DNA from: Phycisphaerales bacterium UBA7800
GTDB lineage: Bacteria > Planctomycetota > Phycisphaerae > Phycisphaerales > Phycisphaeraceae
Length of the DNA: 64,000 nucleotides
Direction of reading: 5' to 3'
NCBI GenBank assembly: GCA_002480565.1
Contig: DLCK01000037.1
Location: 1-64,000, forward strand
Below, piece by piece: positions 1 to 8,642 of this stretch. Positions within the stretch are counted from its first letter, which is position 1. Each line of letters opens with the position of its first letter. The position numbers and the translations under genes were made by a program. The notes under the pieces were generated by a model. The model had not been told where the DNA came from. It worked only from the letters and a program-made list of their open reading frames with translations, and did not search any database.

Positions 1-245
1 AAAACAACTTACAAGGCGCAGAGGTCTCAGAGGTAAGAGAGCGGGATTTTGATTGTTTGATACAGGACGACTCAAGCCCAAGTCTAAGCGTAGCCAAGAC
101 TGGGATACCAACGAATAATAATGGTTGCTGGAATATCCCATACTTCGCTTCCCTAAATATTGGGATTGAGTACTGTCTTATTTCAAACAAAAATTAATTT
201 TCATCTCTCTTCCTCTGAGTCCTCTGCGTCTCTGCGGTAAAAATG
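1..245. repeat. Composite imperfect palindrome (MITE-like intergenic element)
   Basis: The stretch before the first gene folds on itself. The outer arm around 12-40 (GCAGAGGTCTCAGAGG...) is matched in inverse by 201-238 (CCTCTGAGTCCTCTGCG...). The inner arms around 45-110 and 115-195 are also inverted copies: AAGCCCAAGTCTAAGCG on the left, and CTTCGCTTCCCTAAATATTGGG on the right. The centre lies near 105-125. The inner core recurs at 16437-16533. No coding sequence is supported here. The family and its mobility are not known to me. Confidence 0.75.
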
Positions 246-336
246 AATTTGAATTTCCCCGTATTGGTATTGCAAACCAACCAGCAATAGCTGTGGCGAA
301 ATGCGTGGTAACACGTGTTTGAGTTTTGGTATTGGA

Positions 337-777
337 TCAGTCTTCAGGCACTTGGGGGAGCTTGCAGTCTTTGCGTTTAACCATGGTCACGCAGTTGCCC
401 GAATCGTTGAAGTAGACGTCAGTCATGTAGGCCCGCATGAGCATCACACCTCGACCGCAGGGGCGTTCGAGATTTTCATCAAGAGTTGGATCGGGGATTT
501 GATCGGGATGAAAACCGGGGCCTTGATCGGTGATGGAGATGACGATTTGTTCGTCATCGACGGTGAAGTCGATGGTGACGGTTTTTGATTCGTCGGATTG
601 ATTGCCATGCCGGATGGCGTTTGCCAGTGCTTCGTCCAATGCCAACCTCACCGCGAACATCGCAGTGTCAGAATACCCAAATGGCTGGACGGCGTTGATG
701 ACGGCTTCCACCACTTTGACACCCTCAGCAAGAATGCTCGGGATCACCATAGGTTTACTGGTTCGAGGCTGTCCCAT
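337..777 (-). CDS. Anti-sigma-factor serine kinase, RsbW/SpoIIAB-like (HATPase)
   Basis: A small GHKL ATPase of the RsbW/SpoIIAB type, expected to bind a sigma factor or other partner and to phosphorylate its antagonist, a STAS protein, in the cytoplasm. The 146-residue chain shows the N box (EALANAIRHGN, residues 49-59), the G1 box (DQGPGF, 84-89) and a G2-like GRG (108-110). Its length suits a single-domain anti-sigma kinase. The ATG at 777 was chosen over an upstream TTG at 783; a start at 750 is also possible. The STAS antagonist gene lies 116 bp upstream on the same strand, the usual partner-switch arrangement. No sigma factor gene is adjacent, so the target is unknown. Confidence 0.85.
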   Translation of the reverse strand: MGQPRTSKPMVIPSILAEGVKVVEAVINAVQPFGYSDTAMFAVRLALDEALANAIRHGNQSDESKTVTIDFTVDDEQIVISITDQGPGFHPDQIPDPTLDENLERPCGRGVMLMRAYMTDVYFNDSGNCVTMVKRKDCKLPQVPED

Positions 778-893
778 ATTCAAAACCGGCCTGTCTCCAA
801 CCCTGAGAAATCACGACCTGCACGTCTAATGCCGTGTCGCCCCCGACACAAAGTTTACCGGTGGTCGTCTCCAACCTGCCGATTATCGACGCG

Positions 894-1253
894 TTATTTA
901 AAACTGCTCATGGCCTGCTCGGCTGTGTCGCAGATGTTAAACAACTTGTTGAGTTTGGTAATGGCAAAGACTTCGTAAATCTGTGGGTCAATCGTTGCCA
1001 AACGCAATTGCCCACCTTTGGCACGTACACGATTGTTGATCGTGATGAGCATGCCTAATGCTGCAGACGAGAGATGATCGACATCTGCAAAATCCATAAG
1101 CAACTTGGGATTCGGTGTGGTATCAATCAAATCAGCGACCTGGTCGCCAATGTTTTGAATTGCCGCTTCCTCAAGAATGTTTCGATCAAGAAATCCAATA
1201 CGGATCACTTGTTCACTGTTTTCAATTGTGAGGCGCGATTCGCCTTCGGCCAT
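894..1253 (-). CDS. Anti-sigma factor antagonist, STAS domain (RsbV/SpoIIAA-like)
   Basis: A single STAS domain of 119 residues. Proteins of this family bind the RsbW-type kinase and release its sigma factor; phosphorylation of a conserved serine switches them off. The serine region is visible as DHLSSAALGML (residues 59-69), with Ser62 at the position of the phosphoserine. The ATG at 1253 is supported by AGGAGA just upstream; a longer reading to 1298 lacks this. The gene is first in the pair and the kinase gene follows at 777. Assignment to the family is firm. The stress or developmental signal it serves cannot be read from the sequence. Confidence 0.87.
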   Translation of the reverse strand: MAEGESRLTIENSEQVIRIGFLDRNILEEAAIQNIGDQVADLIDTTPNPKLLMDFADVDHLSSAALGMLITINNRVRAKGGQLRLATIDPQIYEVFAITKLNKLFNICDTAEQAMSSFK

Positions 1254-1460
1254 CACTAAGTCTCCTGAATCGTTTACTGGTCTGTAAATTAGACACACTG
1301 AGGCTAAGTGTCAAGCCAAATTAGGGATAGACAAGCTGCTGCAATCCAGTCGCAGTCGGCATAAAGCGCCTTGAAACAGTTGCTTGCATTTCGCCAAGGA
1401 GATAGGTACGCTTGACATTTCATCCTTTTTGCTATTCTTTTTAAAATCGGAGTATCGAAA

Positions 1461-2999
1461 ATGAAAGCCATTATGGTCATGTTCGACACCCTTAACCGGC
1501 ATTTCCTGCCCAATTATGGTTGTGACTGGACGCATGCTCCGAATTTTTCGCGTTTAGGTGAAAAAACAGTCACTTTCGACAACAGTTACGTCTGTTCGAT
1601 GCCCTGCATGCCTGCTCGACGGGAGTTGCATACCGGGCGTCCGAATTTTCTGCACAGGTCTTGGGGACCCATCGAGCCGTTTGACGACTCGGTTCCGCAG
1701 ATGCTCAAGCAGGCAGGTGTCCATACCCATTTGAGTACAGACCATCAGCACTACTTTGAAGATGGTGGCTGTACGTATCACACACGGTATTCATCATGGG
1801 ACTTTCATCGTGGCCAGGAAGGTGATCCGTGGATCGGCCAAGTTGGTGGCTCGCCTTTTTCTCCAACCCATTTAAAAACGGATCCTGATCCTAATAAGCC
1901 CAAGGGCATGCGCGCTCAGGACATGATCAATCGTCAGTACATTGGCAACGACTCAGAAAAAATGCCTCAGCATGGCACGTTCACTGCGGGGCTTGATTTT
2001 ATTGATCGCAATCACGATGCGGATAATTGGTTTTTACAGATCGAAACCTTTGACCCGCATGAACCGTTTTACACACAACCGGAGTTCAAGAAATTTTTCG
2101 AGAAACACTATGCTGAATACACCGGCCCGGACTTTGATTGGCCAGGCTATGGCAAGGTGACCGAAGCGCGTGAAGTGGTCGAACATTGTCGCTATGAGTA
2201 TGCAGCATTACTTGCCATGTGCGACTGCTACCTGGGCAAGGTGCTTGACGCGATGGACAAGCATAACCTCTGGGACGACACGATGCTCATCGTCAACACG
2301 GATCATGGTTTCATGCTCGGTGAACATGACAGTTGGGCGAAGTGTTGGCTGCCGTTCTATCAGGAAATCGCACACACGCCCTTCTTCGTCTGGGACCCAA
2401 GACCCCGGAAGTTCGATTCAAATATCGACATTCAAGGTCAGCGACGCAAGGCATTGGTGCAACCTTCCATCGACATCCCACTGACGCTGCTTGATTACTT
2501 TGGTGTCCAACCGACCAAGGACATGATTGGCAAATCACTGACGCAGACCATTGTCGATGACACGCCGATCCGCGACGCTGCGATCTTTGGCATCCATGGT
2601 GGGCAGGTGAATGTGACCGATGGTGAGTATGTTTACATGCGTGGCTATGCAGGTGATGAAAATGTGCCATTGAACAATTACACGTTGATGCCCACGCATA
2701 TGCGTAACAGATTCCATCCTGATGAACTCAAGGAGATGACGCTAAGTGAACCGTTGAGTTTCACCAAAGGTGTGCCTGTTCTCAAGACACCATGCAACAC
2801 GGCCAATGGCGGACGCAATGAGACCTTTTCAAAGACCATGCTCTTTGATCTCAAATCGGATTACGCTCAGCAAAACTCCCTCAAGGATGAAGCAGTCGAA
2901 AAGAAAATGATTGATCACCTGGTGACACTACTCAAAGAAAACGATGCTCCCGCAGAACAGTATCAACGGCTTGGCCTTCACACGGAGACAGATAAATGA
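1461..2999 (+). CDS. Sulfatase, type I (CxPxR), cytoplasmic
   Basis: A 512-residue alkaline-phosphatase-fold sulfatase that should hydrolyse sulfate esters, probably of carbohydrates. The formylglycine motif is CMPAR at residues 49-53, so Cys49 needs conversion by a formylglycine-generating enzyme or anSME; neither gene is in the window. Metal-site residues include Asp9 and the TDHGFMLGEHD segment near residue 280. The protein starts directly with the first core strand (MKAIMVMFD) and has no signal peptide, which points to cytoplasmic action on imported oligosaccharides. A GGAG lies 8 bp before the ATG. The stop overlaps the next sulfatase start (ATGA), so the two are co-translated. The substrate is unknown. 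Confidence 0.92.
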   Translation: MKAIMVMFDTLNRHFLPNYGCDWTHAPNFSRLGEKTVTFDNSYVCSMPCMPARRELHTGRPNFLHRSWGPIEPFDDSVPQMLKQAGVHTHLSTDHQHYFEDGGCTYHTRYSSWDFHRGQEGDPWIGQVGGSPFSPTHLKTDPDPNKPKGMRAQDMINRQYIGNDSEKMPQHGTFTAGLDFIDRNHDADNWFLQIETFDPHEPFYTQPEFKKFFEKHYAEYTGPDFDWPGYGKVTEAREVVEHCRYEYAALLAMCDCYLGKVLDAMDKHNLWDDTMLIVNTDHGFMLGEHDSWAKCWLPFYQEIAHTPFFVWDPRPRKFDSNIDIQGQRRKALVQPSIDIPLTLLDYFGVQPTKDMIGKSLTQTIVDDTPIRDAAIFGIHGGQVNVTDGEYVYMRGYAGDENVPLNNYTLMPTHMRNRFHPDELKEMTLSEPLSFTKGVPVLKTPCNTANGGRNETFSKTMLFDLKSDYAQQNSLKDEAVEKKMIDHLVTLLKENDAPAEQYQRLGLHTETDK

Positions 3000-4480
3000 A
3001 ATGCATTATGGTTATGTTCGACTCACTGAATCGTCACATGATTTCGCCATACGGTTGTGACTGGACACACACACCCAACTTCGCAAGGCTTGCCAAAAAG
3101 ACGTTGACGTTCGACAAGTCGTATGTCTGCTCGATGCCCTGCATGCCCGCCAGACGTGATCTGCATACGGGGCGTCCGTCGTTTATTCACCGTGGGTGGT
3201 CACCGTTGGAACCCTTTGATGTGTCGGTCCCCAGAATGCTCAAGGAGTCGGGGGTTCATACGCATTTGGTGACGGATCACTATCACTACTATGAAGACGG
3301 TGGCGTTCATTATCACACCAAGTACAACACGTGGGAATTTTTCCGTGGCCAGGAAGGTGATCCGTGGATTGGGCAAGTTGCTGAACCTGATGTGCCGGAG
3401 AATATCAACCGCAAAGGTCGTCCCCAGGACTGGATCAACCGCGAATACATGGACACGGATGCGAAGCTGCCGATTACGCAGTCGTTTAATGCCGGCCTTG
3501 ACTATATCAAGCGAAACATGAATGACGATAATTGGTTCTTGCAACTTGAGACCTTTGATCCACATGAGCCGTTCTTTACGCACCGTGAACACAAAGATCG
3601 CTATGCCGAACACTATGACAATTACACCGGCCCGAAGTTCGACTGGCCTGGCTATGAAAAAGTGACCGAAACACCTGATCAGGTTGAGCATGCCAAGTAC
3701 AATTACGCATCGCTTTTGAGTCTATGTGACAAAAAGCTTGGCGACATCTTGGACCTGATGGATGCCAACAACATGTGGGACGACACCATGTTGGTGGTCT
3801 GCACGGATCATGGGTTCATGTTTGGTGAGCATGACTGTTGGGCCAAGAACTGGATGCCGTTGTATGAGGAAGTTGCACATACGCCCTTCTTTGTCTGGGA
3901 CCCAAGATATGGTAAACGCAATGAACGTCGCCAGGCTTTGGTGCAACCGTGTCTGGACCTTGCTCCGACTTTACTGGGCTTATTTAATCTTGAGATTCCA
4001 ACCACCATGACCGGTAAAGACCTTGCTCCTGCCATTGCCGATGACACGCCGGTGCGTGATGCTGCGATTTTTGGCTATCACGGATGTCGCGTGAATATCA
4101 CCGATGGGAAGTATGTCTACATGCGTGGCAATCACAAAGCAGGAGTGCAGATGTATCAATACGGCCTCACCGCTCCGGGCATGAAAGATACGTCCATCCC
4201 CAATGGTGTAACCATGATGACTGACGAAGACAAGTGGGATTTCATGGGCAATTATCCGATATTGCAGATGCCTGCCAACCAATCCACAGTTGATGGCGAG
4301 ACTGCGTTTAACAACTCGACTGGCGATATGCTCTTTGATGTGACTGCCGATCCGGCTCAGAAAAATCCATTGGATGACAAGCAGGTGATCGACCAGTTAA
4401 GCAAGCGGATGAGCGAGTTACTCGGTGAAGTGGACGCTCCTGCTGAAACGTATGAGCGCCTTGGTTTAGCCGCAGTTTGA
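2996..4480 (+). CDS. Sulfatase, type I (CxPxR), paralogue of upstream gene
   Basis: A 494-residue sulfatase that parallels its upstream neighbour along most of its length. Shared features are the opening MKCIMVMFDSLNRH, CMPAR with Cys49 as the formylglycine position, and the TDHGFMFGEHD metal segment. It too lacks a signal peptide. Its ATG overlaps the preceding stop as ATGA, so translation is likely coupled. The pair looks like a tandem duplication that has diverged, especially in the C-terminal third and in a loop near residues 130-150 that is shorter here. The two enzymes may remove sulfates at different positions of the same imported sugar; this is inference. Confidence 0.92.
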   Translation: MKCIMVMFDSLNRHMISPYGCDWTHTPNFARLAKKTLTFDKSYVCSMPCMPARRDLHTGRPSFIHRGWSPLEPFDVSVPRMLKESGVHTHLVTDHYHYYEDGGVHYHTKYNTWEFFRGQEGDPWIGQVAEPDVPENINRKGRPQDWINREYMDTDAKLPITQSFNAGLDYIKRNMNDDNWFLQLETFDPHEPFFTHREHKDRYAEHYDNYTGPKFDWPGYEKVTETPDQVEHAKYNYASLLSLCDKKLGDILDLMDANNMWDDTMLVVCTDHGFMFGEHDCWAKNWMPLYEEVAHTPFFVWDPRYGKRNERRQALVQPCLDLAPTLLGLFNLEIPTTMTGKDLAPAIADDTPVRDAAIFGYHGCRVNITDGKYVYMRGNHKAGVQMYQYGLTAPGMKDTSIPNGVTMMTDEDKWDFMGNYPILQMPANQSTVDGETAFNNSTGDMLFDVTADPAQKNPLDDKQVIDQLSKRMSELLGEVDAPAETYERLGLAAV

Positions 4481-4623
4481 GTCAGGCTCTGCACATCATT
4501 GCGAAAAATCTGCCACCTTCGATGGAACCTTTTGTGACAAGCGGTTAGAATCATATCTGCATGATGAAAGTGGTGCTGGAGGATCCAGCGCCTGCAACAG
4601 TCAAAAAACCATGGAGATGGTCG

Positions 4624-5610
4624 ATGAAGGTTCACTACAAGATCGCACTATTGGCTGCGGTCGTGTTTCTAGCTGTGGTCAGTGTCTATATGCTGACCCA
4701 AGGTAGAGATTCCACAACCCCCACAGGTAGCGATTTAACAGACCGTACTGCGCCCACCCCGACATCCACCACCACAACGGCTCGATCCAATGGCATCGCG
4801 CCCAAACCCATTGGCAGTGACTCCAAACCCAAGGATCTCAATGCCTTGGTTGCAGAACAATTAGCAGAGCTCAACAACTCATCTGCCAAGCCGGTATCGT
4901 CGACGCCGGTGACGTCCAATTTCACCAGACCCTCTGCTACGACGACAACATCAGCAAATACCAGCAGTACAAGTAGTACCACAGCAAGTTCTAATACAAC
5001 AACCTCTTCAACTGCAACCAAACCCATCAAACCCACCATGCTGACATTCGGTGGCAAACCCGTCGATAATGTCCTCACTGCCACGCCGCCAGCAAGCACA
5101 ACAACTTCAACGCCAGTTGTCACACCGCCTGTAATCACCAATGTGCCTGCTCCTAGCACCTCGACACTTAGCAGCAATACATCCAGAACAACGTCAGTAG
5201 CGAGAACCAGCTATCCAACCACATACACCATTCAATCCGGTGACACGCTTAGCAGCATCGCTTTGACACTGTATGGCTCGGATCGTTACTGGGTTGAAAT
5301 CGCTCAGGCCAATCCCACGATTGACCCACTTAAACTCAAACCCGGCAAGACCATCAAACTCCCATTACCATCGGATATGCGTAAAACCGGATCACAACGC
5401 GCCAAGACCGCATCCAATGGTAAAGGCAAGCAATACACCGTCCGAGCTGGCGACAATCTCAGCACCATCGCCCAGGAGTTCTACAACAACTCCGGACTCT
5501 GGCGTCGAATCTACAACGCCAACAAGGCAGCCATCGGCTCAAACCCCGACACCTTGCAGGCTGGTGTGACTCTGGAAATTCCCCCCGTCGATCCTGGTTC
5601 GAGTAACTGA
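4624..5610 (+). CDS. Membrane-anchored protein with two LysM domains
   Basis: A 328-residue protein with one N-terminal membrane segment (residues 6-25), a long Ser/Thr/Pro-rich spacer (about 45-195), and two LysM modules: 200-249 (YTIQSGDTLSSIALTLYG) and 270-320 (YTVRAGDNLSTIAQEFYN). LysM modules bind peptidoglycan or other GlcNAc polymers, so the protein probably tethers the inner membrane to the wall or presents the modules in the periplasm. No catalytic domain is present. The ATG at 4624 is preceded by GGAG at 4613; the more upstream ATG at 4561 has no such signal. The stop overlaps the next start (TGATG). The low-complexity linker explains a long open frame on the other strand. Confidence 0.85.
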   Translation: MKVHYKIALLAAVVFLAVVSVYMLTQGRDSTTPTGSDLTDRTAPTPTSTTTTARSNGIAPKPIGSDSKPKDLNALVAEQLAELNNSSAKPVSSTPVTSNFTRPSATTTTSANTSSTSSTTASSNTTTSSTATKPIKPTMLTFGGKPVDNVLTATPPASTTTSTPVVTPPVITNVPAPSTSTLSSNTSRTTSVARTSYPTTYTIQSGDTLSSIALTLYGSDRYWVEIAQANPTIDPLKLKPGKTIKLPLPSDMRKTGSQRAKTASNGKGKQYTVRAGDNLSTIAQEFYNNSGLWRRIYNANKAAIGSNPDTLQAGVTLEIPPVDPGSSN

Positions 5611-6812
5611 TGTCCACCACAGAGAATCCTATTGACATGGACGTCGTCGTCATTGGAGGCGGCGTTGCCGGACTTTGGCTACTCGATGCCCTGCATCGCA
5701 AAGGTTACCGCTGTGTCCTGCTTGAAGCCCACCAACTCGGGAGCGGCCAGACCGTTGCCTCCCAGGGCATACTCCACGGCGGGATGAAGTACACGCTGAG
5801 CAATCTCATCGATCCCGGCGCTAAAGCAGTCGCTCAAATGCCACTGATCTGGCGTGACTGTTTAGCTGGTAAAGGTCAGCCCGACTTATCACAGACCAAA
5901 CTCCGGGCCGACTTCTGTCACTTGTGGCGAACCGGTTCAGCAAGATCACGCTTTGGCATGACCGGCGCCCGAATGGTGTTACGCGTCAAGCCAACTGAAA
6001 TCCCCAAGGCCGATTGGCCCCAGGCATTAAGCGGACTGCATGGCCAAGTCTACAACCTGCCTGAACAGGTCATCGACACTGCCAGTTTCATTGCCAATCT
6101 CGCTGCATTGCACAAAGATCGTCTGCTCAAAATTGATGCAGACAATGGATTGACATTTGAACGTAACACTTCGGGAAATGTCTCAACCATCAAACTGACT
6201 CATAACGATCAAAGCCTGACTTTGGCTCCAAAGCAAGTTGTGCTTACTGCCGGTAAAGGCAATGCGACACTTCGCCGGATGCTCGGCCTTGATGAACAGA
6301 CGATGCAGATTCGCCCTTTGCATATGGTGATGGTCAAAGGCAATTTGCCGACTCTCAATGGACACTGCACTGACTTTTCGCAGACGCGCATCACCGTCAC
6401 CTCAGCCATTGCCAATGACGGGCAAACCGTCTGGACCGTGGGCGGGCAGGTCTCTGAAGATGGTGTCAAAATGGCCCCGGAAGAATTGGTCAAGCATGCC
6501 AAAAGTGAAGTGTTGGCTGTGGTCCCCAATGTGGATTTGAGTAATGCTCTATGGTCAACCTACCGCGTGGATCGCGCGGAACTCAAGACGTCCAGCGGTC
6601 GTCGTCCTGAAGGTGTCACGCTCATGTGCGATGGCAACGTCATCACCGCTTGGCCGACGAAATTGGTATTGGCTCCACAGCTTGCCGATGATGTCATCAA
6701 GCAGATAGCCATGCAACCCACAGGTGAACCAGTGTGCATCGACAACTGGCCAAGACCGGATGTCGCGTTGCCACCGTGGGAATTGGTCGAGTCTTGGATG
6801 GAACTTGATTGA
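5610..6812 (+). CDS. FAD-dependent oxidoreductase, DAO family
   Basis: A 400-residue flavoprotein of the D-amino-acid-oxidase / glycerol-3-phosphate-dehydrogenase fold. The N-terminal Rossmann motif is VVIGGGVAGLWLL (residues 11-23), followed by an acidic residue ending the second strand (LLEAHQ) and the GQTVASQGILHGG segment typical of this fold near the flavin. The substrate is not evident; glycerol-3-phosphate or a 2-hydroxy acid are possible by analogy. The start codon overlaps the LysM gene stop (TGATG), so the two are translationally coupled although no functional link is obvious. A palindromic element begins 9 bp after the stop. Confidence 0.78.
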   Translation: MSTTENPIDMDVVVIGGGVAGLWLLDALHRKGYRCVLLEAHQLGSGQTVASQGILHGGMKYTLSNLIDPGAKAVAQMPLIWRDCLAGKGQPDLSQTKLRADFCHLWRTGSARSRFGMTGARMVLRVKPTEIPKADWPQALSGLHGQVYNLPEQVIDTASFIANLAALHKDRLLKIDADNGLTFERNTSGNVSTIKLTHNDQSLTLAPKQVVLTAGKGNATLRRMLGLDEQTMQIRPLHMVMVKGNLPTLNGHCTDFSQTRITVTSAIANDGQTVWTVGGQVSEDGVKMAPEELVKHAKSEVLAVVPNVDLSNALWSTYRVDRAELKTSSGRRPEGVTLMCDGNVITAWPTKLVLAPQLADDVIKQIAMQPTGEPVCIDNWPRPDVALPPWELVESWMELD

Positions 6813-6821
6813 ATGGATAAC

Positions 6822-6908
6822 GTAGGGTGGGTAGAGCAAAGCGAAACTCACCATCACGCCAAAAGTTAAATACACTCGGTGGGTTTCACTTCGTTCTACC
6901 CACCCTAC
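6822..6908. repeat. Palindromic intergenic element, GTGGGT family
   Basis: Two 31-base arms, 6822-6852 (GTAGGGTGGGTAGAGCAAAG...) and 6878-6908, are inverted copies with four mismatches around a 25-base spacer. The element sits between the oxidoreductase and the aldo/keto reductase. Read on the minus strand it yields the peptide GWVERSETHR, a familiar artefact in many bacterial annotations and a sign that this repeat family is widespread. It contains a GTG that falsely extends the downstream gene. Confidence 0.85.
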
Positions 6909-6932
6909 TTTGAAATCCCAGGTATTCCGCAA

Positions 6933-7691
6933 GTGCAACTCCGAAAACTTGGCAATACGAATCTTGAACTTTCTCCTATCGGTTTTGGCGCGTTTAAAAT
7001 CGGCCGCAATCAGGGGACCAAGTATCCAACGGCTTATGATTTGCCGGACATGGATGCCGTCGCCCGACTCCTAAACGGTGTGCTGGATATGGGGATCAAC
7101 CACATCGACACTGCCCCGGCATACGGCTTAAGCGAAGAGCGTATCGGCAAGACGATTGCCCATCGTCGAGATGAATACATCCTCTCATCCAAGATTGGCG
7201 AAACCTTTGTCGATGGCAAATCCAGCTATTGCTTTGATGCTCAGCATGTCCGCCAATCCGTCGAAGCATCCCTCAAAAAACTCAAGACCGACCGACTGGA
7301 TGTGCTGCTGATTCATTCACCAGCGGATGATGTATCGCTTCAACAACTCACCGACTGCGTGCCCACGATGCAGGCTCTCAAAGCTCGTGGCGATGTCCGT
7401 TTCATCGGACTCTCTGGCAAGACCACACATGGCTTTGAGTTGGCGATGGCGTGGTCGGACGTCCTGATGATCGAGTACAACATCAACGACACCCAGCATG
7501 CTCAACTCATCAGCGATGCAGCAGACAAAGGCATCGGAGTCCTTTGCAAAAAGGGACTTGCCTCCGGACACCTGCCTCCTAGAGACGCGATCCAATTCGT
7601 GCTCCAGAATCCAGCGATCACCAACATCGTCGTCGGCGGGTTAAACCTGTCTCATCTGCAGGACAACCTGCAATACGCTCAGTCCATTTGA
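6933..7691 (+). CDS. Aldo/keto reductase
   Basis: A 252-residue NAD(P)H-dependent aldo/keto reductase that would reduce a carbonyl such as a sugar aldehyde in the cytoplasm. The active-site segment HIDTAPAYGLSEERIG (catalytic Asp and Tyr), a lysine in LSSKIGE, and a later histidine in LLIHSP form the usual tetrad. The C-terminal NPAITNIVVGGLNLSHL segment fits the cofactor-binding part. The GTG at 6933 is preferred because the upstream GTG at 6879 falls inside the palindromic repeat and the added residues do not belong to the family. It is somewhat shorter than the usual 280-330 residues. The substrate is unknown. Confidence 0.82.
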   Translation: MQLRKLGNTNLELSPIGFGAFKIGRNQGTKYPTAYDLPDMDAVARLLNGVLDMGINHIDTAPAYGLSEERIGKTIAHRRDEYILSSKIGETFVDGKSSYCFDAQHVRQSVEASLKKLKTDRLDVLLIHSPADDVSLQQLTDCVPTMQALKARGDVRFIGLSGKTTHGFELAMAWSDVLMIEYNINDTQHAQLISDAADKGIGVLCKKGLASGHLPPRDAIQFVLQNPAITNIVVGGLNLSHLQDNLQYAQSI

Positions 7692-7853
7692 GCGATAAAT
7701 CCAACTCTACTTTTTCCATTTTTGAAACTTTGCTTAAGCGGCGCTTCATTTAAGACGATAAAAAGCCGAGATAGGCATTGGGGCTGTTGTACATCCGGGT
7801 AAATGTATCCGGTGAGTTCCAAGGGGGCAACCAACCCAAAACGGAGAGATAAG

Positions 7854-8198
7854 ATGAGTAAACCAGCTAAAAAATCCGATGAAATCGCTGCCAACCTGCT
7901 TGACCAGGTGCAAATGACAGATGACTTATTTGTCAGTGACGATCATGTCGAAGACCAGGACAACGTCAAAAAGTGTGACCTTGCTAACGAGTGTCCAGAA
8001 GAAGTGGATCAAGCACCTGCATCTTTACCGATGACTCAGGAAGCAGGCATCAGCGAATCCCAAGCCATTGAAATGGTAAACGAACCCGTCACGAAAAAGG
8101 TTGGCGGATTCAGTGCGTTGCTTGATCACCTTAAAGCAGAAGCCCTGCGACATGAGCAGACCAATCAAACCCGTAAATCACTTCGATCAGCCGCCTGA
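7854..8198 (+). CDS. Small acidic protein of unknown function
   Basis: I do not recognise this 114-residue protein. It is acidic and hydrophilic, without signal peptide or membrane segment. It begins MSKPAKKSDEIAANLLDQ, contains two cysteines (KKCDLANEC), and ends in a short amphipathic helix (FSALLDHLKAEALRHEQ). The ATG at 7854 has GGAGAG 8 bases upstream, while an earlier ATG at 7803 has none. The gene stands alone after the aldo/keto reductase and is followed by a terminator hairpin at 8225-8260 shared with the convergent ComEA-like gene. Codon use resembles the neighbours, so it is probably a real gene. Confidence 0.65.
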   Translation: MSKPAKKSDEIAANLLDQVQMTDDLFVSDDHVEDQDNVKKCDLANECPEEVDQAPASLPMTQEAGISESQAIEMVNEPVTKKVGGFSALLDHLKAEALRHEQTNQTRKSLRSAA

Positions 8199-8224
8199 TT
8201 GAACGTTCATAGACTCCATTCTGT

Positions 8225-8260
8225 ACGTCATGGTGCGCCCAATGCATCATGACGTTTTTT
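8225..8260. terminator. Bidirectional terminator hairpin
   Basis: ACGTCATG at 8225-8232 pairs with CATGACGT at 8248-8255 and a T run follows. The hairpin lies between convergent genes ending at 8198 and 8259 and could serve both. Confidence 0.75.
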
Positions 8261-8642
8261 ATGGGTTGGATTTTCCTGTGATTGGCATGAGATAGGGTTT
8301 GAGTCTTGCGACGGTTCGAAAGCTGATACCAGAAATGGCGACCAGATCATCAAGGCTGGCAAATGGGCCATGGGTCTGACGATGATTGATGATCCGCGAT
8401 GCAATGGTTTTGCCAATCCCCGGAAGCAGCATGAGGTCACCAAGATCGTCGGTATTGATATTGACAAGATACTGTGGTGATTGGATCGTGATCGCTCGTT
8501 GATCAAGCGTCCGGGTTTGAGCCATCACGAGACCTGATACGAGAATCAGGCAGATGACCAATTGAGCCAATACCAGCGGGATGCGACTTAGCAGTCGGGG
8601 ATCAATTGGCTGAGCCGGCGGATGCATTTTCTGTTCGGACAT
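8259..8642 (-). CDS. ComEA-like helix-hairpin-helix protein
   Basis: A 127-residue protein with one N-terminal membrane segment (about residues 17-41) and a C-terminal ComEA-type helix-hairpin-helix domain: VNINTDDLGDLMLLPGIGKTIASRI (two GIG/GIS hairpins, about residues 59-120). ComEA proteins bind incoming DNA in the periplasm during natural transformation, but many short HhH proteins of this type have unproven roles. The ATG at 8642 overlaps the end of the upstream GH10-like gene by 41 bp, so it is probably translated from the same message. A TTG at 8648 is a less likely start. No other competence genes lie nearby. Confidence 0.82.
   Translation of the reverse strand: MSEQKMHPPAQPIDPRLLSRIPLVLAQLVICLILVSGLVMAQTRTLDQRAITIQSPQYLVNINTDDLGDLMLLPGIGKTIASRIINHRQTHGPFASLDDLVAISGISFRTVARLKPYLMPITGKSNP

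Noticed and set aside
4686..5177. 163-codon minus-strand frame, Val/Leu-rich
   Set aside because: It arises from the low-complexity Thr/Ser/Pro linker of the LysM protein on the plus strand.
6555..6938. Minus-strand frame with GWVERSETHR peptide
   Set aside because: This peptide is a known by-product of the GTGGGT palindrome, and the rest lies opposite the FAD oxidoreductase gene.
7690..7853. Possible riboswitch before the small acidic protein gene
   Set aside because: The segment has AAAAAGCC and small dyads but matches no aptamer consensus I know, and no terminator or sequestering hairpin is clear.
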